Below are positions 22,525 through 24,707 of a DNA stretch of 24,707 bases, piece by piece. Made by a program: the position numbers and the translations under genes. Under the pieces are notes generated by a model. The model ran no database searches and was not told the DNA's origin. It worked only from the letters and a program-made list of their open reading frames with translations. The stretch is from CAYOWK01 sp964407665 (GTDB taxonomy: Bacteria; Pseudomonadota; Alphaproteobacteria; Caulobacterales; Hyphomonadaceae), in NCBI GenBank assembly GCA_964407665.1, contig CAYOWK010000056.1, positions 1 through 24,707 on the forward strand, read 5' to 3'. Position 1 is the stretch's first letter; each line of letters begins with the position of its first letter.

Positions 22525-22845
22525 ATGTATCGACATGCTTTGGTGATCGCAGTCCTCGCCTTTGGCGCGGCGGCCTGCTCCCAGCCCGTGAATACCAAGA
22601 AGGTGCTGGTTGACCGGTGCGTCAGCGATGGCAGCTCCGCCGAGGCCTGCGAGTGCGTGGCGACCGAGGCCGAAGCCTCGCTGGATGAGGAGTCGCTCAA
22701 GGTGATGGTCCTCGGCGCCCAGGAAAAGCATGAAGAGGCCGAGGCCCTCATGCAGTCCATGCCGCTCGACAAGCAGCTGGCCTTCGGCGCCTTCGCCTTC
22801 GAAGCCATCGACAAGTGCGGCATAGCCAGCGCCTTCGGGAACTAG
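22525..22845 (+). CDS. small cysteine-containing lipoprotein
   Basis: A 106-residue protein with a lipoprotein signal ending FGAAAC (C18 lipidated). The mature part has four further cysteines (C32, C42, C44 and C98) in the arrangement RCVSDG...EACECVATEA...DKCGIA, suggesting two disulfides in a compact helical domain rich in glutamate and alanine. The pattern of DxCVxxG then CxCV resembles small periplasmic proteins of unknown role found in alphaproteobacteria. It has its own upstream space divergent from hemF and is followed by a palindromic element. No function can be assigned. Confidence 0.75.
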   Translation: MYRHALVIAVLAFGAAACSQPVNTKKVLVDRCVSDGSSAEACECVATEAEASLDEESLKVMVLGAQEKHEEAEALMQSMPLDKQLAFGAFAFEAIDKCGIASAFGN

Positions 22846-22860
22846 CGAGGCAAGGGGAGA

Positions 22861-23019
22861 CCTCCGCCCCCTGCAAGGGGGAGGATGCCGAGCGCAGCGA
22901 GGCAGGCGGGGGTCCGCTTTCGCCAAAGGCGAAAGCTGGCGGCGGTGGAACAGGCGGCTGACGCCGCCGGACCCCCTCCTGTCCCTTCGGGACATCCTCC
23001 CCCTTTCAGGTGGAGGAGG
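22861..23019. repeat. nested palindromic intergenic element (family B, copy 2)
   Basis: A 159-bp element of the same design as 6532-6672. The left end hairpin is CCTCCGCCCCCTGCAAGGGG-type and the right one CCTCCCCCTTTCAGGTGGAGG-type. GGGGGTCC (22908-22915) pairs with GGACCCCC (22969-22976), and a GTCCCTTCGGGAC mini-hairpin lies at 22981-22993. The middle contains an additional inverted pair (GGCGG...CCGCC). It separates the lipoprotein gene from the convergent trmL gene, whose stop is 15 bp further on. Confidence 0.8.
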
Positions 23020-23034
23020 CTTCATCTCCCCGAA

Positions 23035-23490
23035 TCACCCGGCCAGCCCGAGCTGCCGGCGCGCCTCCCAGGCGGCGATTCCGGCCGTCATGGCCACGTT
23101 CAGCGAACGGGCGCCCGCCGCCATCGGTATGAAGACCCGGGCATGGGCTGCGGCATGAACGTCATCAGGGACCCCGGCTGATTCCCGTCCGAAGAGGAGA
23201 GTGTCGCCTTCCGCGAACCGGAAACCGGTCATCGGCTCGGCTCCGGACGTCGTGAAAAGCACCAGCCTGCCGCTGCGGCGTTCGGGCGCGGCAAGAAATG
23301 CCGACCAGCTGTCGTGGCGGCAGATATCGGCCTGAGCGCCGTAGTCCAGGGCGGATCGGCGGAGGTCCCGGCTGCTCAATGGGAAGCCGCAGGGCTCGAT
23401 AATATCAAGCGCGACGCCCATGCAGGCGGCCAGCCGGATGGCCGCGCCGAGGTTCTGAGGAATATCGGGTTGAAAGAAGGCGAGGCGCAC
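23035..23490 (-). CDS. trmL: tRNA (cytidine/uridine-34 2'-O)-methyltransferase
   Basis: A 151-residue SPOUT-fold methyltransferase that methylates the wobble ribose of certain leucine tRNAs. The order is typical of TrmL: LAFFQPDIPQNLGAAIRLAA at the start, then DIIEPCGFPLSSRDLRRSALDY, LLFGRESAGVPDDVH and the knot-forming MAAGARSLNVAMTAGIAAWEA at the end. The start is GTG 23490 with GGAAG 8 bases upstream; the frame opens earlier but only with unrelated sequence. The length is that of the family (E. coli about 157). It is divergent from petA across 113 bp that must hold both promoters. Confidence 0.92.
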   Translation of the reverse strand: MRLAFFQPDIPQNLGAAIRLAACMGVALDIIEPCGFPLSSRDLRRSALDYGAQADICRHDSWSAFLAAPERRSGRLVLFTTSGAEPMTGFRFAEGDTLLFGRESAGVPDDVHAAAHARVFIPMAAGARSLNVAMTAGIAAWEARRQLGLAG

Positions 23491-23603
23491 TCTAACAGCT
23501 TCCTCGGGTCGGAAGGGGCATCTTGCGACATCGCGCCACGCGCATGGACATGCGTGTACCGATATGTAAGCGGCAATTGCCCCGGATATCATGGGAGTCG
23601 CCA

Positions 23604-24185
23604 GTGTCGGAACACGGTTCGAGCAGCAGCACTGCTGAAGGCGCAGAGGCCGGCGAGACGCGGCGCGACTTCATCCATATTGCCGCCATGGCGGTTGCAG
23701 GCGGCGGTGCGGCGCTGGTCGCCTGGCCGTTCATCCAGCAGCTGGCCCCGGCCAGCGACACCCGCGCGCTCTCCAGCGCCGATGTGGATGTCTCCAAGGT
23801 TCCCGAAGGCGGCGAAATCCGCGTCCTGATCGGCGGCAAGCCCTTCTTCGTCCGCCGCCGCACCGCCGAAGAGATCGCATCGGCCCGCGCGGTCGACATT
23901 TCCAAGCTCCGTGACCCCGAGACCGACGACGAGCGTCTGCGCCCCCTGCCGAGCGGCGAACTGAACCCCGCCGTCCTGGTCACCTCCGGAAGCTGCACGC
24001 ATCTTGGTTGCGTGCCGGTCGGCCCTGCCCAGGGCACGGTTGGCGAGTTCGGCGGCTGGTACTGCCCCTGCCACGGTTCGCACTACGACACCTCGGGCCG
24101 CATCCGTAAGGGTCCTGCGCCGACCAACCTGCCGGTCCCGGACTACGCGTACACGTCCGACGCCATCATCAAGATTTCGCTGTAG
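23604..24185 (+). CDS. petA: Rieske iron-sulfur subunit of the cytochrome bc1 complex
   Basis: A 193-residue subunit that takes electrons from ubiquinol at the outer face of the membrane and passes them to cytochrome c1. A twin-arginine signal/anchor (TRRDFIHIAAMAVAGGGAALV) marks export of the folded protein; the single helix remains as membrane anchor. The [2Fe-2S] ligands lie in SCTHLGC and CPCHGSHYD. GTG 23604 was chosen because GGGAG precedes it by 6 bases; the longer frame from an upstream ATG adds unrelated sequence. It is followed after 11 bp by petB, and the usual order petA-petB-petC implies that cytochrome c1 follows outside the window. Confidence 0.95.
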   Translation: MSEHGSSSSTAEGAEAGETRRDFIHIAAMAVAGGGAALVAWPFIQQLAPASDTRALSSADVDVSKVPEGGEIRVLIGGKPFFVRRRTAEEIASARAVDISKLRDPETDDERLRPLPSGELNPAVLVTSGSCTHLGCVPVGPAQGTVGEFGGWYCPCHGSHYDTSGRIRKGPAPTNLPVPDYAYTSDAIIKISL

Positions 24186-24196
24186 GGGATAAGCAC

Positions 24197-24707
24197 GTGA
24201 GCGGTCCGTCAACCTACGAACCCAAGTCCGGCATCACGCGGTGGCTCGATTCGCGCCTCCCGATCGCCCGTCTGGCGCATGATACCCTGACGGCGCCGAC
24301 GCCGAAGAACCTCAACTACTGGTGGACCTTCGGCGGCATTCTGGCGCTATGCCTGGCCACCCAGATCGTCACCGGCATTATCCTCGCGATGCACTACGTC
24401 GCCTCGACGCAGATGGCCTTCGCCAGCGTCGAGCGCATCATGCGCGACGTCGAGTTCGGCTGGCTGGTCCGCTACATCCACGCCAACGGCGCATCGATGT
24501 TCTTCCTCGCGGTCTACATCCACATGTTCCGCGGCCTCTACTACGGGTCGTACAAGGCTCCGCGCGAGATCACCTGGATCCTCGGCGTGGTCATCTACCT
24601 CCTGATGATGGGCACCGCCTTCATGGGCTCCGTGCTGCCCTGGGGCCAGATGTCCTACCACGGCGCTGCCGTCATCACGAACCTGCTGGGCGCCATCCCG
24701 CTCGTCG
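24197..24707 (+). CDS. petB: cytochrome b of the bc1 complex (partial, cut by window end)
   Basis: The first 170 residues of cytochrome b, the quinol-oxidising membrane subunit. TPKNLNYWWTFGGILALCL and TGIILAMHYVAS open the first helix; RYIHANGASMFFLAVYIHMFRGLYY supplies heme-ligand histidines of the second helix, and GSVLPWGQMSYHGAAVITNLL is the conserved Qo-site segment. Where most family members read SFWGATV, this one reads SYHGAAV. The GTG start at 24197 is preceded by AGGGG that overlaps the petA stop, so the two are coupled closely. The remaining helices and the C-terminus lie beyond the window. Confidence 0.95.
   Translation, partial: MSGPSTYEPKSGITRWLDSRLPIARLAHDTLTAPTPKNLNYWWTFGGILALCLATQIVTGIILAMHYVASTQMAFASVERIMRDVEFGWLVRYIHANGASMFFLAVYIHMFRGLYYGSYKAPREITWILGVVIYLLMMGTAFMGSVLPWGQMSYHGAAVITNLLGAIPLV

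Noticed and set aside
21451..23025. A 524-codon frame including hemF
   Set aside because: The part before 22356 overlaps the small lipoprotein gene and the repeat on the other strand and has no HemF similarity.

Overview
The window reads as chromosomal DNA of a GC-rich alphaproteobacterium, most likely Caulobacterales in the Hyphomonadaceae neighbourhood. This rests on the overall gene set, frequent GTG starts with GGAG-type ribosome sites, an Hpt phosphotransfer protein, a degenerate EAL protein, the Rieske-cytochrome b gene order, and several short intergenic palindromes of kinds common in alphaproteobacteria. The taxon is an inference; no rRNA gene is present. No tRNA, rRNA or CRISPR array was recognised.

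Layout. 1-6700: the possible start of a minus-strand gene, a degenerate EAL-domain gene, a NUDIX hydrolase, an Hpt protein, NAD kinase, a class II aldolase/adducin protein, a YCII/DGPF protein, an RluE-type pseudouridine synthase and a probable outer-membrane barrel protein. 6700-9710: a lipid-anchored cytochrome c, glucose-6-phosphate isomerase and a fasciclin (FAS1) lipoprotein. 9950-13010: a prolyl-oligopeptidase lipoprotein, a ZIP-family metal transporter and a 34-residue membrane peptide. 13220-15720: the two subunits of a 3-oxoacid CoA-transferase, a secreted protein of unknown function and TspO. 15830-19330: a DegT-type PLP aminotransferase, a 27-residue membrane peptide, a DUF3667-like membrane protein, and an enoyl-CoA hydratase preceded by a small unknown gene. 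21450-24707: hemF, a small cysteine-containing lipoprotein, trmL, and the start of the cytochrome bc1 operon (petA, petB cut by the window end).

The unusual part is 19440-21450, an AT-richer island between the enoyl-CoA hydratase operon and hemF. The 3' end of hemF occurs three times in the same orientation: the intact gene (stop at 21451), a 173-bp decayed copy (20470-20642, 160/173 identical, with an internal stop), and a 64-bp copy (19908-19971, 63/64 identical). Unrelated small genes lie between or next to the copies: a putative lipoprotein whose GTG start overlaps the stop codon of the decayed copy, a 160-residue orphan, and an opposing membrane protein. A nine-codon reading frame resembling the start of an IS110-type transposase sits 33 bp beyond the hemF stop. 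The hemF 3' end therefore looks like a repeatedly used insertion or recombination site at which each arriving segment brings or leaves a hemF tail.

The remaining genes are mostly household or central-metabolic: heme synthesis, bc1 respiration, NADP supply, ketone-body/acyl-CoA use, tRNA and rRNA modification. Many are single genes with alternating strands rather than long operons. Two large nested-palindrome elements (6532-6672 and 22861-23019) belong to one modular repeat family, and other inverted repeats lie at 141-245, 1055-1166 and 14581-14689.
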